Part shown: positions 53,301 to 62,206 of the stretch, one piece after another
How the letters are laid out: each line of letters starts with the position of its first letter
Numbering within the stretch: the stretch's first letter is position 1
NCBI RefSeq assembly: GCF_900090225.1
Contig: NZ_FMHY01000002.1
Span: forward strand, 1,364,001-1,428,000
DNA: 64,000 nt
From: Micromonospora eburnea
GTDB taxonomy: Bacteria > Actinomycetota > Actinomycetes > Mycobacteriales > Micromonosporaceae
Reading direction: 5' to 3'
The notes under the pieces: model-generated
Seen by the model: the letters and a program-made list of their open reading frames with translations, nothing else
Told to the model about the DNA's origin: nothing
Database searches by the model: none
Made by a program: the position numbers and the translations under genes

Positions 53301-53872
53301 CGGTCGGCTCCGGCAAGTCGTCGCTGCTGCGCGCTCTGGCCGGGATCGTCCACCACACCGGCACGCTGCGCTGGAACGGGGAGCCGGTCACCGAGCCGGA
53401 GCTGTTCCTCCGCCCCAACCAGGTCGGGTACGTCGGCCAGTTGCCCCGGGTGCTCTCCGGCACGGTGGCCGACAACATCGCGCTCGGGCACCAGGTGGAC
53501 GCCGCCGGAGCGGTGTCGACCGCCCAGCTCGACCACGATCTGGCCGCCGCGGGCGGCGGGCTCGGGCTACTCATCGGGCACAAGGGCACCCGGCTCTCCG
53601 GCGGCCAGCTCCAGCGGCTGGCGCTGGCCCGGGCGCTGGCGCCGCGTACCGAACTGCTGGTCGCCGACGACGTGTCGTCCGCGCTGGACGTCACCACCGA
53701 GTTGGCGCTCTGGGCGGCGCTGCGCGAGCACGGGGTGACGGTGGTCGGGTCGACCTCCAAACGGGCCGCGCTGGTCCGGGCGGACCACGTGGTGGTGCTG
53801 GTCGACGGGGCGGTGGCGGCGCAGGGCCCGTGGCGCGACCTGGAGTCCGACTGGGGCCATCTGGCCGGCTGA
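50342..53872 (+). CDS. Fused two-unit ABC exporter (TMD-NBD-TMD-NBD)
   Basis: A 1176-residue protein containing two complete ABC exporter halves. First NBD: Walker A GRTGSGKST (residues ~356-364), signature LSAGQEQL, Walker B VVILDEATA, H-loop IAHRLSS. Second NBD: Walker A GPVGSGKSS, signature LSGGQLQRL, Walker B LLVADDVSSALD, where the catalytic Glu is Asp and there is no obvious H-loop His. This asymmetry implies one active and one degenerate ATP site. Six-span domains lie before each NBD; a Pro-rich linker joins the halves. Likely drug or lipid exporter. ATG 50342 is 88 bp after the TetR gene. Confidence 0.92.
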   Translation: MRLLRDLWATAPRRMAVVLLFIVLGAGGQAAASALAGPVLVHRSGGWFTALAVALVAVVVSDLLIGLLMAGLTADWSADVRRRLCRVALGQDLPTLETTPVGELLDRIDNDVYQVAAEMRNTGVRLVQGLAVCLLATVSALFVWWPAGVGMILVTALLGVVLRRPTARIAPARMAEEEAWSDLAAVMEEAVHGQDDVRTSLARPYVLRLYARRAAEVVARGGRVFRMSAKVTALAAGGVRLGIAAVVLAGAWALTTGRVDGARLTAIWLLVLAFGATVEHIARWVPHLQQAFGAWARVQLLADSRQEPAGGVAPDDGDLTVRGLTFRYPAVGDDRGPALRDLRLTFARGRSYALVGRTGSGKSTLAKVLTRAVDVPRGTVFLGDTDLVDLDVEELRRWIAVVPQRTEILAGTLAENVALFDPALLDDATRALEELGLAGWIAELPDGVHTKLGEGGQALSAGQEQLVAFARILVRDPHVVILDEATARLDPVTENRVRQATERLLADRIGIVIAHRLSSVRRCDEVVVMADGAVLEAGPLRESAHFAELLATSQANAYAGAGGRRGGVELLDGPGDAWPDDQPDVPDAAPGGPVDPAAPTTVPRQAAVPRTDPPPVPPAPPARTLREILRLGTNDPRYGLLSVVLFIVMTLLGLDGSVLPWLWAEVVGGGDPWLPALGIVAALLVVLPLPYLTNLWFPQWWIRQMLRISLRLVHGQTGARRVSRHTPAEVVAQGGDTERVVQLADNLMDQFISLTIMITMTLVTGSFVPALFFLGTMVVSGLAATLFAPRLERTARGTVKARAAFATALVSSLSAARTVKLAGATRPVLDHLAALDTVRSDRQRREIAMQVWARSTPSMASGLLPIGAWALYLAGGLSAGATLVAVSTLGAARWFAWTTAALVSHYPSARVWTRRTVAMTGVAAYSAEVPGVDLAAGSAPAPEPPARHPLRRLELAGFGALHSDGVLAARDVDLTVERGQLVLVVGPVGSGKSSLLRALAGIVHHTGTLRWNGEPVTEPELFLRPNQVGYVGQLPRVLSGTVADNIALGHQVDAAGAVSTAQLDHDLAAAGGGLGLLIGHKGTRLSGGQLQRLALARALAPRTELLVADDVSSALDVTTELALWAALREHGVTVVGSTSKRAALVRADHVVVLVDGAVAAQGPWRDLESDWGHLAG

Positions 53873-53906
53873 CCTGGCTTGAGGTGTGGCCCGGGGCCAG
53901 GGGTGG

Positions 53907-54974
53907 TCAGAAGGCGCGGGTGTACTGGTTGGGCCAGCCGGGGGTGGCGCCGAGCTTGGCGGCGGCACGCCGCGGCCAGTACGGGTCGCGCAGCAGTTCC
54001 CGGCCGAGCAGCACCAGGTCGGCCTCGCCGCCGGCGACGATCTGCTCGGCCTGCTCCGGCTCGACGATCAGGCCGACCGCGCCGGTCGGTACGCCCGCGT
54101 CGCGGCGGATCCGCGCGGCCAGCGGCACCTGGTAGCCGGGGCCGACCGGGATGCTCGCCCCGGCCGAGGCGCCGCCGGAGGAGGTGTCGATCAGGTCCAC
54201 ACCGGCGCCGGCCAGTTCACCGGCGAGCACCACGCTGTCCTCGGCGGTCCAGCCGCCGTCCACCCAGTCGGTGGCGGAGATCCGGGTGAGCACCGGCACC
54301 GCCTCGCCGACGGTGGCGCGGACGGCCCGGGCCACCTCCAGGGTGAGCCGCATCCGGCCGGTCCGGTCGCCGCCGTACGCGTCGGTGCGGTGGTTGGTCA
54401 GCGGAGAGAGGAATTCGTGCAGCAGGTAGCCGTGCGCGGCGTGGATCTCGACCACCTGGAAGCCGGCGTCGAGGGCCCGCTCGGCGGCGACGGTGAACGC
54501 CTCGACCAGTCGGGCGATTCCGGCCTCGTCGAGCGCGGTCGGCCGCCGGTAGTCGGGCAGGAACGGCTCGCTGCCGGGGCCGACCGGCGTCCAGCCGCCC
54601 TGGGCGTCCGGCACGCCGCCCCGGTGCCCGGCCCACGGCCGGTACGTCGACGCCTTGAACCCGGCGTGCGCGAGCTGCACGGCCGGCACCGCCCCCTGGG
54701 CGGCGACGAACGCGGTGATCGGCCGCCACGCGTCGACGTGCGCGCCCGACCAGAGCCCGGTGTCCTGTGGGCTGATCCGCCCCTCCGGGAGCACCGCGGT
54801 GGCCTCGGTGATGATCAGCCCGGCCCCGCCGACGGCGCGGGAGCCGAGGTGGACCCGGTGCCAGTCGGTGGGCAGGCCGCCCGGGCCGGCGCTGTACTGG
54901 CACATCGGCGCGAGCGCGACCCGGTTGGGCAGGGTGACGCCGCGCAGGGTGAGTGGGGTGAACAGGACACTCAT
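53907..54974 (-). CDS. Old yellow enzyme family NADH:flavin oxidoreductase (YqjM-like)
   Basis: A 355-residue TIM-barrel FMN enzyme: LPNRVALAPMCQYSAG (with the Cys typical of the YqjM group), AVQLAHAGFK, HAAHGYLLHEFLSPLTNHRTD and DTSSGGASAG. It reduces activated C=C bonds with NADPH. ATG 54974; it converges with the ABC gene and its upstream side has a strong hairpin of the symporter gene. Confidence 0.9.
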   Translation of the reverse strand: MSVLFTPLTLRGVTLPNRVALAPMCQYSAGPGGLPTDWHRVHLGSRAVGGAGLIITEATAVLPEGRISPQDTGLWSGAHVDAWRPITAFVAAQGAVPAVQLAHAGFKASTYRPWAGHRGGVPDAQGGWTPVGPGSEPFLPDYRRPTALDEAGIARLVEAFTVAAERALDAGFQVVEIHAAHGYLLHEFLSPLTNHRTDAYGGDRTGRMRLTLEVARAVRATVGEAVPVLTRISATDWVDGGWTAEDSVVLAGELAGAGVDLIDTSSGGASAGASIPVGPGYQVPLAARIRRDAGVPTGAVGLIVEPEQAEQIVAGGEADLVLLGRELLRDPYWPRRAAAKLGATPGWPNQYTRAF

Positions 54975-54997
54975 GCGGGTGATCCTCCTCGGATACG

Positions 54998-55027
54998 ACG
55001 AAGGAGGGCCCGGGGGCCCTCCTTCGT
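54998..55027. terminator. Perfect 14-bp hairpin terminator
   Basis: ACGAAGGAGGGCCC (54998-55011) and GGGCCCTCCTTCGT (55014-55027), loop GG. It lies after the symporter gene stop (- strand) and 24 bases before the oxidoreductase start, so it should stop the symporter transcript. Confidence 0.85.
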
Positions 55028-55036
55028 GCGGCGTGC

Positions 55037-56341
55037 TCAGGCGGGGGCGGGGGCGAGCCGCTCCGTTGGACGGTCGGTCCCGTCCGCGTCCACCAGGTCG
55101 CGGCTGCCGGCCGAGTCGTACGCGGACCGGTCGAGGGTGCCCTCGCGGGCGGCGACGATGGTCGGCACGAGCGCCTGGCCGGCCACGTTGGTCGCGGTGC
55201 GGATCATGTCGAGGATCGGGTCGATGGCCAGCAGCAGGCCGGCGCCGGCCAGCGGCAGGCCCAGCGTGCTCAGGGTCAGGGTGAGCATCACGATCGCGCC
55301 GGTCAGGCCGGCGGTGGCCGCCGAGCCGACCACGGAGACGAAGGCGATCAGCAGGTAGTCGGTGACGCCCAGGTGCACCCCGAAGACCTGTGCCACGAAG
55401 ATCGCGGCCAGGGCCGGGTAGATCGCGGCGCAGCCGTCCATCTTCGTGGTGGCGCCGAACGGCACGGCGAAGGAGGCGTACTCGCGGGGCACGCCGAGCC
55501 GCTCGACCGAACGCTGGGTCACCGGCATGGTGCCCACCGAGGAACGGGAGACGAAGGCCAGCTCGATGGCGGGCCAGGCGCCGGCGAAGAAGCGCAGCGG
55601 GTTGAGCCGGCCGGCGGCCACCAGCAGCAGCGGGTAGACCACGAAGAGCACGATCGCGCAGCCGACGTAGACGGCGGTGGTGAACTTGGCGAGCGGGGCC
55701 AGCAGGTCCCAGCCGTACGAGGCGACGGCGTTGCCGATCAGGCCGAGCGTGCCGATCGGGGCGAGCCGGATCACCCACCAGAGCGCCTTCTGCACGATGG
55801 CCAGCAGCGAGCGGTTGAGCGCCACGAACGGTTCGGCGGCCTCGCCGACCAGCATGGCGGCGGCACCCACCACCAGGGCGAGGAAGACGATCTGGAGGAC
55901 GTTGCCCTCCACGAACGCGCCGACCGGGTTGGTCGGGACGATGCCGGTGAGGAAGTCGGTCCAGGAGCCGGACTTCTTCGGCGCGGTGGCGCCGGCCAGG
56001 TCGAGGGTGACGCCCTTGCCGGGGTCGGTGACCAGGCCGAGACCGATGCCGATGCCCACCGCGATCAGCGCGGTGATGCCGAACCAGAGCAGCGTCTTGA
56101 GCGCGAGCCGGGCGGCGTTGGCCACGCCGCGCAGGCTGACGACGCTGACCACGATGGCGGTGAAGACGAGCGGCGGCACGGCCAGCTTGAGGAGCTGGAC
56201 GAAGAGGTGGCCGACGGTGTCGAGGGTGCTGGTCAGCCAGGCGATGTCGTTGGCGCGGGCGAGGAAGCCGAGCGCCACGCCGAGCACGAGGCCGAGCAGG
56301 ATCTGCAGGGAGAAGGGGAATTTGCGCAGGGCGGCAGCCAT
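55037..56341 (-). CDS. DAACS family dicarboxylate/amino acid:cation symporter (possibly cystine)
   Basis: A 434-residue transporter with eight helices and two hairpin loops. The first loop has the serine-rich FVSRSSVGTMPVTQ and the NMDGTA-equivalent reads GATTKMDGCAAIYPALAAI. The NGCA/DGCA variant resembles the cystine carrier TcyP more than GltP/DctA, so L-cystine is the preferred guess, with glutamate or C4-dicarboxylate possible. ATG 56341 has no Shine-Dalgarno; an upstream 29-codon leader peptide lies 38 bases before it. Confidence 0.88.
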   Translation of the reverse strand: MAAALRKFPFSLQILLGLVLGVALGFLARANDIAWLTSTLDTVGHLFVQLLKLAVPPLVFTAIVVSVVSLRGVANAARLALKTLLWFGITALIAVGIGIGLGLVTDPGKGVTLDLAGATAPKKSGSWTDFLTGIVPTNPVGAFVEGNVLQIVFLALVVGAAAMLVGEAAEPFVALNRSLLAIVQKALWWVIRLAPIGTLGLIGNAVASYGWDLLAPLAKFTTAVYVGCAIVLFVVYPLLLVAAGRLNPLRFFAGAWPAIELAFVSRSSVGTMPVTQRSVERLGVPREYASFAVPFGATTKMDGCAAIYPALAAIFVAQVFGVHLGVTDYLLIAFVSVVGSAATAGLTGAIVMLTLTLSTLGLPLAGAGLLLAIDPILDMIRTATNVAGQALVPTIVAAREGTLDRSAYDSAGSRDLVDADGTDRPTERLAPAPA

Positions 56342-56379
56342 GGGACGTCCAAGGTCTGGTGGAGGTGAACGGGGCAGCG

Positions 56380-56469
56380 TCAGAAGAGCGGCTGCGCCGG
56401 ACAGATGCCGCTGGCCTGCAGTCGAAGGTCGACGTACAGGCGCACGGTGAGGTTCCAGACGTTGGTCAT
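56380..56469 (-). CDS. Leader peptide (29 residues) before the symporter gene
   Basis: The frame begins MTNVWNLTVRLYVDLRL, contains a single cysteine at residue 23 (ASGICPAQ) and ends with PLF. R-L-x-V-D-L-x-R/L...S-x-x-C resembles the short actinobacterial leader peptides that sit upstream of sulfur and cysteine genes. It ends 38 bases before the symporter ATG; that gap contains CACCTCCACC, which could pair with a ribosome-binding site. Ribosome stalling or attenuation at the cysteine codon is the likely mechanism. Too short for normal gene finders. Confidence 0.6.
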   Translation of the reverse strand: MTNVWNLTVRLYVDLRLQASGICPAQPLF

Positions 56470-56564
56470 TGCCCGGCGAGGTTACCCCGGCCGGCGTGCG
56501 GGTGGAAGGAGCGGCGACCGTGACGATCCTTACAGGGCCGGTTCATCGCACGGTGATCCGATCG

Positions 56565-57185
56565 TCACGATCGGCGGGCCAACCCGAGGGCGGTCGCGGT
56601 GGCCAGGCCCCAACCGGCGACGACCAGCAGTAACAACCGCTCCAGCACCCCCACCACGCTGCCGCGCCCCACGGTCAGCATGGCCAGGGCGATCGCCGCG
56701 GACAGCGGCACGGCCAGCGCCGCGCCGCCCCGGGCGATCCGGCGCAGCGGCCGGCCCGCCGCCGGGGCGAAGGCCAGGGCCAGCATCGCGAAGACCGCCG
56801 CGGCGGTGGCCGCCACGCTCGACCCGCCGTGCACCAGGTCGGCCACCGTGGCCGCCTCGAACGGCGGCAGCGGGCAGCCGGCGCTGCACGTCACCGCGCC
56901 GGAGAGCGCCGTGCAGCCACCGCCGACGGCGAGCAGCGCCGCCGCCGGCTCCAGCGCCGGAGGCAGCGCCACCGCGAGCAGCAGCAGCGCCGCCGCCAGC
57001 GCGAACACCCCGATCCGGTACGTCCCGGCGTACCCGCTGGCGGTGATGCCGGCCTCGCTGACGTACCCGGTCAGACCCGGACCTGGACCGGCGACCACGG
57101 CGACCGTCACCGCGACCGTGCCGGCCACCACGCAGCCGGCGGCGGCCGACGCGGCGACGGCCCGGGCGACGCCCGGCTCAGCCAC
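56565..57185 (-). CDS. DUF998 integral membrane protein
   Basis: A 206-residue protein with six hydrophobic segments, of the DUF998 type. Functions unknown. A conserved-looking CSAGCPLPPF sits in an extracytoplasmic loop, a pair of cysteines likely to form a disulfide. It overlaps the following GST-like gene by eight bases at its start. Its stop codon lies inside a 17-bp palindrome (56558-56574). Confidence 0.8.
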   Translation of the reverse strand: MAEPGVARAVAASAAAGCVVAGTVAVTVAVVAGPGPGLTGYVSEAGITASGYAGTYRIGVFALAAALLLLAVALPPALEPAAALLAVGGGCTALSGAVTCSAGCPLPPFEAATVADLVHGGSSVAATAAAVFAMLALAFAPAAGRPLRRIARGGAALAVPLSAAIALAMLTVGRGSVVGVLERLLLLVVAGWGLATATALGLARRS

Positions 57186-58143
57186 GCCCGTGCGGCGTGG
57201 TCCAGCCGTGCAGGTCCGGACCGAGCGGCACGATCCGGGTCGGGTTGATCATCTCGTGGGTGGCGTAGTAGTGCCGCTTGATGTGGTCGAAGTCCACCGT
57301 CTCGCCGAAGCCGGGAGTCTGGAACAGGTCCCGGGCGTACGCCCAGAGCACCGGCATCTCGGTGAGCTTCTGCCGGTTGCACTTGAAGTGCCCGTGGTAC
57401 GCCACGTCGAAGCGGACCAGCGTGGTGAACAGCCGCACATCCGCCTCGGTGATCTGGTCGCCCATCAGGTAGCGCCGCCCGGACAGGCGCTCCGACAGCG
57501 CGTCCAGCCGGGCGAAGAGCGTCGTGTACGCCTCGTCGTACGCCTGCTGCGAGGTGGCGAAGCCGCACCGGTAGACCCCGTTGTTGACGTCCCGGTGGAC
57601 CTCCGCCATCAGCGCGTCCATCTCCGGACGCAGCTCGACCGGGTAGAGGTCCGGCGCACCCGGCTTGTGGAACCGCCGCCACTCGGTGATCAGATCCAGG
57701 GTGAGCTGCGGATAGTCGTTGGTCACCACCCGCCCCGTCCGGGTGTCGACCAGCGCCGGCACGGTCACCCGCCCCTGGTAGTCCGGGTCGGTCGCCAGAT
57801 ACGCCTCGGAGAGGAAACTGATCCCCAGCACCGGGTCGAAGCCGTCCTGGTCGAGGGTGAACCGCCAGCCGCGCTCGTCCCGGATCGGGTCGACGGTGCC
57901 CAGCGAGATCACGTCCTCCAGGCCGAGCAGGCTGCGCACGATCCGGGCCCGGTGCGCCCACGGGCAGGCCCGGCACCAGATCAACCGGTACCGGCCGGCC
58001 TCCAGCGGCCAGCGGTCCTGCTCGTCGGGGCCGCCGCCCTCGGGCGAGGTGGAGTGCGGGGTGACCCGACCGGTGAACCGGTTGGGCTGGCGGACGAACG
58101 CGCCGCCGCCGGAGGTCTCTGCGCCGAACTGAGCCCGAGCCAT
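57178..58143 (-). CDS. Glutathionyl-hydroquinone reductase-like GST (probable mycothiol-dependent)
   Basis: A 321-residue Xi-class GST-like protein. The catalytic Cys60 is in CRACPWAHR, and family motifs YPQLTLDLI-type and MGDQITEADVRLFTTLVRFD are clear. In E. coli YqjG reduces glutathionyl hydroquinones; actinobacteria lack glutathione, so a mycothiol adduct is the likely substrate (inference). Overlaps DUF998 by eight bases and is probably co-transcribed with it. Confidence 0.9.
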   Translation of the reverse strand: MARAQFGAETSGGGAFVRQPNRFTGRVTPHSTSPEGGGPDEQDRWPLEAGRYRLIWCRACPWAHRARIVRSLLGLEDVISLGTVDPIRDERGWRFTLDQDGFDPVLGISFLSEAYLATDPDYQGRVTVPALVDTRTGRVVTNDYPQLTLDLITEWRRFHKPGAPDLYPVELRPEMDALMAEVHRDVNNGVYRCGFATSQQAYDEAYTTLFARLDALSERLSGRRYLMGDQITEADVRLFTTLVRFDVAYHGHFKCNRQKLTEMPVLWAYARDLFQTPGFGETVDFDHIKRHYYATHEMINPTRIVPLGPDLHGWTTPHGRG

Positions 58144-58246
58144 GCCGTCAACCTATCCGTTCCGGGCGTGGATATCCTGGCGCCGGGCGTCCCCGTGACC
58201 CGGCGGGCGCCGCCAGCCCCTTCCCACCCCCGGAGGACGCGCGCCG

Positions 58247-59444
<1,198 letters not shown>

Positions 59445-59446
<2 letters not shown>

Positions 59447-59496
59447 GGAGGGGCCCCCTGTTAACGCCTGCGGTATAGCAGGGTTCCCTTCTCACA
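59445..59496. repeat. 52-bp palindromic intergenic element, copy 3
   Basis: It starts AAGGAGGGG, keeps the core TTAACGCCTGCGGTATAG and pairs CCCTG (12-16) with CAGGG (35-39). Its 3' part (GTTCCCTTCTC) differs from the other copies, and pairs with the 5' AGGAG part. It begins inside the thiolase stop codon and ends five bases before the convergent serine hydrolase gene. Confidence 0.75.
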
Positions 59497-59501
59497 ACTG
59501 G

Positions 59502-60755
59502 CTACTGGGTGAGGATGCGCTGGATGGTGGCGTCGATGGGCATCGTGTCCTCGGGGTCGTAGTTGCTGAGCTTCACCGCGATCCAGCGCGTGTGCGGGTA
59601 CCACTCGATGTTGGCCGAGATGCCGGCGTTGCCGCCGTTGTGCCCGGCCGCCCACTTGCCGTTGACGAGATTCTGGAACAGGCCGTACGCCTGGTAGATG
59701 GACTTCGCCGGCAGCGGGGGCTTGCCCGGCTCCCCGGGCTTCGCCGGCAACGTGGCTACCGGGTACTTCGGGCTGAGCACCAGCTCGGTGTAGACGGGGT
59801 TGAGCAGTGCGCCGTCGAGCAGCGCCCGGGCGAAGCGGACCAGGTCCGGCGCGGAGGCGAAGGCGTCGCCGTCGGGACGCCCGATGAACAACGGCCGCTG
59901 GTCCACGATGTCGACGCGCTGGCCGGAAGGCTGCCTGGTGTAGGGGTGGGCGATGCGCCGGTCGGCCTGCCACTGCGGCTTGGTGTAGAAGTCCGAGCTG
60001 GTCATGCCGGCCGGACCGAAGACGTGCTGCCGGATGTAGTCGTAGTACGACTGTCCCGAGACCTGCGCCACGACTGCTCCGAGGGTGGCGAAGCCGGAGT
60101 TGCTGTACTCATGACTGGTTCCGGGCGTGAAGCGCAGCGGCGCGTCGCGGATGAAGCCCAGCGTTCCCTCCATGACCTGCTCGGCGCTATTCCACTTGGC
60201 CGCCTCGGTGAAGTAGCCGTCGATGCCGAAGTAGTCGCCCATGCCGGAGGTGTGGGTGAGTAGCTGGTGGATGGTCACGTTGTCGGCGACGGCGGAGGGA
60301 AAGCCGTCCACATAGGCGCCCAGCTTCCGGTCGAACGCGACCTTGCCCTGCTGGACGAGCTGTGCCACCGCCACGGCCGTGAACATCTTGGTCACCGACC
60401 CGAGGCAGAAGATGGTGTTGTCGGTGTTCGGGACGGACTTCGCCTGGTCGGCCATGCCGTAGGAGCGGGTCACCACCCGGCGCTGGCCGTCGACGATCAG
60501 CACGGTGCCGGAGAAGGTGTCCTGGGCCGCCATCTGCGCCAGGAGCTGGTCGAGTTGGCCGCCGGGCCGCAGCTCGGCCGGCACCGGCGAGGCGCCGGAA
60601 CCGGAGCCGGCGGCTGCCGCGGCGGCGGTGTCGGCGGAGCCGGACAGCGCCCACGCGCCGCCGACGGCTATCGGGGCCGCGCCCAGCAGCCCGAGTAGCG
60701 AGCGCCGGCCCACCGGCCGGCTGGTCAGGGATCGCACTGGTTCCTGTCGCGTCAT
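59502..60755 (-). CDS. Secreted serine hydrolase of the beta-lactamase/class C fold (second paralogue)
   Basis: A 417-residue paralogue of the enzyme at 36721-37899. Twin-arginine-like N-terminus GRRSLLGLLGAAPIAVG, Ala/Ser/Pro linker, Ser120-x-x-Lys123 (GSVTKMF), Tyr217-Ser-Asn219 (EYSNSG). The two share most of their catalytic region. It diverges from a sensor kinase gene and has two operator dyads at 60790-60831. Confidence 0.9.
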   Translation of the reverse strand: MTRQEPVRSLTSRPVGRRSLLGLLGAAPIAVGGAWALSGSADTAAAAAAGSGSGASPVPAELRPGGQLDQLLAQMAAQDTFSGTVLIVDGQRRVVTRSYGMADQAKSVPNTDNTIFCLGSVTKMFTAVAVAQLVQQGKVAFDRKLGAYVDGFPSAVADNVTIHQLLTHTSGMGDYFGIDGYFTEAAKWNSAEQVMEGTLGFIRDAPLRFTPGTSHEYSNSGFATLGAVVAQVSGQSYYDYIRQHVFGPAGMTSSDFYTKPQWQADRRIAHPYTRQPSGQRVDIVDQRPLFIGRPDGDAFASAPDLVRFARALLDGALLNPVYTELVLSPKYPVATLPAKPGEPGKPPLPAKSIYQAYGLFQNLVNGKWAAGHNGGNAGISANIEWYPHTRWIAVKLSNYDPEDTMPIDATIQRILTQ

Positions 60756-60789
60756 GCGCCCACTCTGCGGCCGGCCTGCCGCTACCCGC

Positions 60790-60831
60790 GTCTGTCCTGC
60801 GACAGACGGTGGCGTCTGCCGTACGACAGAC
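60790..60831. promoter_or_regulatory. Two 18-bp operator dyads between serine hydrolase and sensor kinase genes
   Basis: GTCTGTC-CTGC-GACAGAC (60790-60807) is a perfect dyad, GTCTGCC-GTAC-GACAGAC (60814-60831) has one mismatch. Starts are 24 bp apart. Relative to the hydrolase start the centres are 43.5 and 67.5 bases upstream. The kinase start is 37 bases downstream on the other side, so autoregulation is possible. Confidence 0.8.
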
Positions 60832-60868
60832 GCGGCAGCACATTCGCTGTCCCTAGACTCGCGGGATC

Positions 60869-62206
60869 ATGACCGTGATCGCGATGCTGAGGCAGGCGCT
60901 GCGCGGCTGGATACCCGGGCCGCTGGTGCGGGATACGGCGCTGGCGGTCGGCCTGCTCGCGGTGTGCCTGCCGGTGAACAATCCCGTCGCGACGGTACGT
61001 ACGGTCGCCGCGGCGCTGCCCGACGGCGGGTGGGGTGGCGCCGCCGTGACGTGGGGGTGGTGGACGGGGACGGCGCTGGCGCTGGCCGGCGTCGCGTTGC
61101 GCCGACGCTGGCCGCTGCCGATGCTTGTCGTCTGCGCGCTGGCCACGGCGGTGCACCTGGCGCTGATGGTGATGCCGATGGTGGTGGATCTGGCCGTGGT
61201 GGTGCTGCTCGGCACGGTCGCGGCCCGCTGCCGGCGCCGCGTGTCGCTGGCCGCGTTGTCCGGCCTGCTGCTGGTCGTCGCTGTCTGGTGCCTGACCGAC
61301 GAGCGCCTGGGGCGTCCGATCAACGGGCTGCCGACGTTCTCCGTCGAGGTGATGCACCACGTCGGCCCGGACGGACGCGACGGGGGTGGCGTCGTCAGCC
61401 GGGCGGAGAGTTCGAACACGTGGAGCCCGCTGGCGGTGCTCGGCTCGGTGCTGTTCGCCGCGTGGGCGGTCGGCTCCGGCACCCGCACCCGACGCGAGTA
61501 CGTCCGGCAGTTGCACGCGCGGGCCGCGGATCTGGAGCGGGAACGGGACCAGCGGGCGGCGCTGGCGGTGGCCGCGGAGCGCGGGAGGATCAGTCGAGAG
61601 CTGCACGACGTGGTGGCGCACGGTCTGTCGCTGATGGTCATTCAGGCACAGGGCGCCGACGCCGCGCTGGACAACCGGCCCGCCGACACACGCAGCGCGT
61701 TGCGTACGATCGTGAAGACCGGCCGTGATTCGCTGGCGGACATGCGCCGGGTGCTCGCCGCGCTCGGCGAGGTGGATGACGCCTGGCATCCTCAGCCGGG
61801 GCTCGCCCAGCTACCCAGCCTGCTCACTCGGGTGCGGCGCGCCGGCACGCCGGTACGGCTGCGGGTGGACGGCACGCCCGTGGAGCTGCCCTCGGCCGTG
61901 GACCTGTCCGGCTATCGCATCGTTCAGGAAGCGCTGACGAACGTCATGAAGCACGCCGACGCCGGGGCGAGCGCCGACGTTGTGATCTGCTATTCGAACA
62001 CTGAGCTACGCATCGAGGTCAGCGACGACGGTCAGGGCACGAACGCCACCGACGGGGGCGCGATCGGCGTCGATGCCGGCGGCAACGGGCTGCGCGGCAT
62101 GGACCACCGGGTGACGCTGCTCGGCGGCCGGCTCAGCGCCGGTCCTGGACCTGACGGGGGTTTCGTGGTGCGGGCCCGGCTGCCCATCGAGGAGCGGGAC
62201 GAATGA
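60869..62206 (+). CDS. Sensor histidine kinase (NarL-type two-component system)
   Basis: A 445-residue HisKA_3 kinase. The N-terminal ~150 residues have four to five membrane segments; His246 is in RISRELHDVVAHGLSLM, and the ATPase domain contains LTNVMKHA (N box) and DDGQGTN / GNGLRGM (G1, G2). A ~35-residue extracellular or loop insertion (SVEVMHHVGPDGRDGGG) might sense a signal. Its stop overlaps the regulator ATG by four bases. Confidence 0.93.
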   Translation: MTVIAMLRQALRGWIPGPLVRDTALAVGLLAVCLPVNNPVATVRTVAAALPDGGWGGAAVTWGWWTGTALALAGVALRRRWPLPMLVVCALATAVHLALMVMPMVVDLAVVVLLGTVAARCRRRVSLAALSGLLLVVAVWCLTDERLGRPINGLPTFSVEVMHHVGPDGRDGGGVVSRAESSNTWSPLAVLGSVLFAAWAVGSGTRTRREYVRQLHARAADLERERDQRAALAVAAERGRISRELHDVVAHGLSLMVIQAQGADAALDNRPADTRSALRTIVKTGRDSLADMRRVLAALGEVDDAWHPQPGLAQLPSLLTRVRRAGTPVRLRVDGTPVELPSAVDLSGYRIVQEALTNVMKHADAGASADVVICYSNTELRIEVSDDGQGTNATDGGAIGVDAGGNGLRGMDHRVTLLGGRLSAGPGPDGGFVVRARLPIEERDE

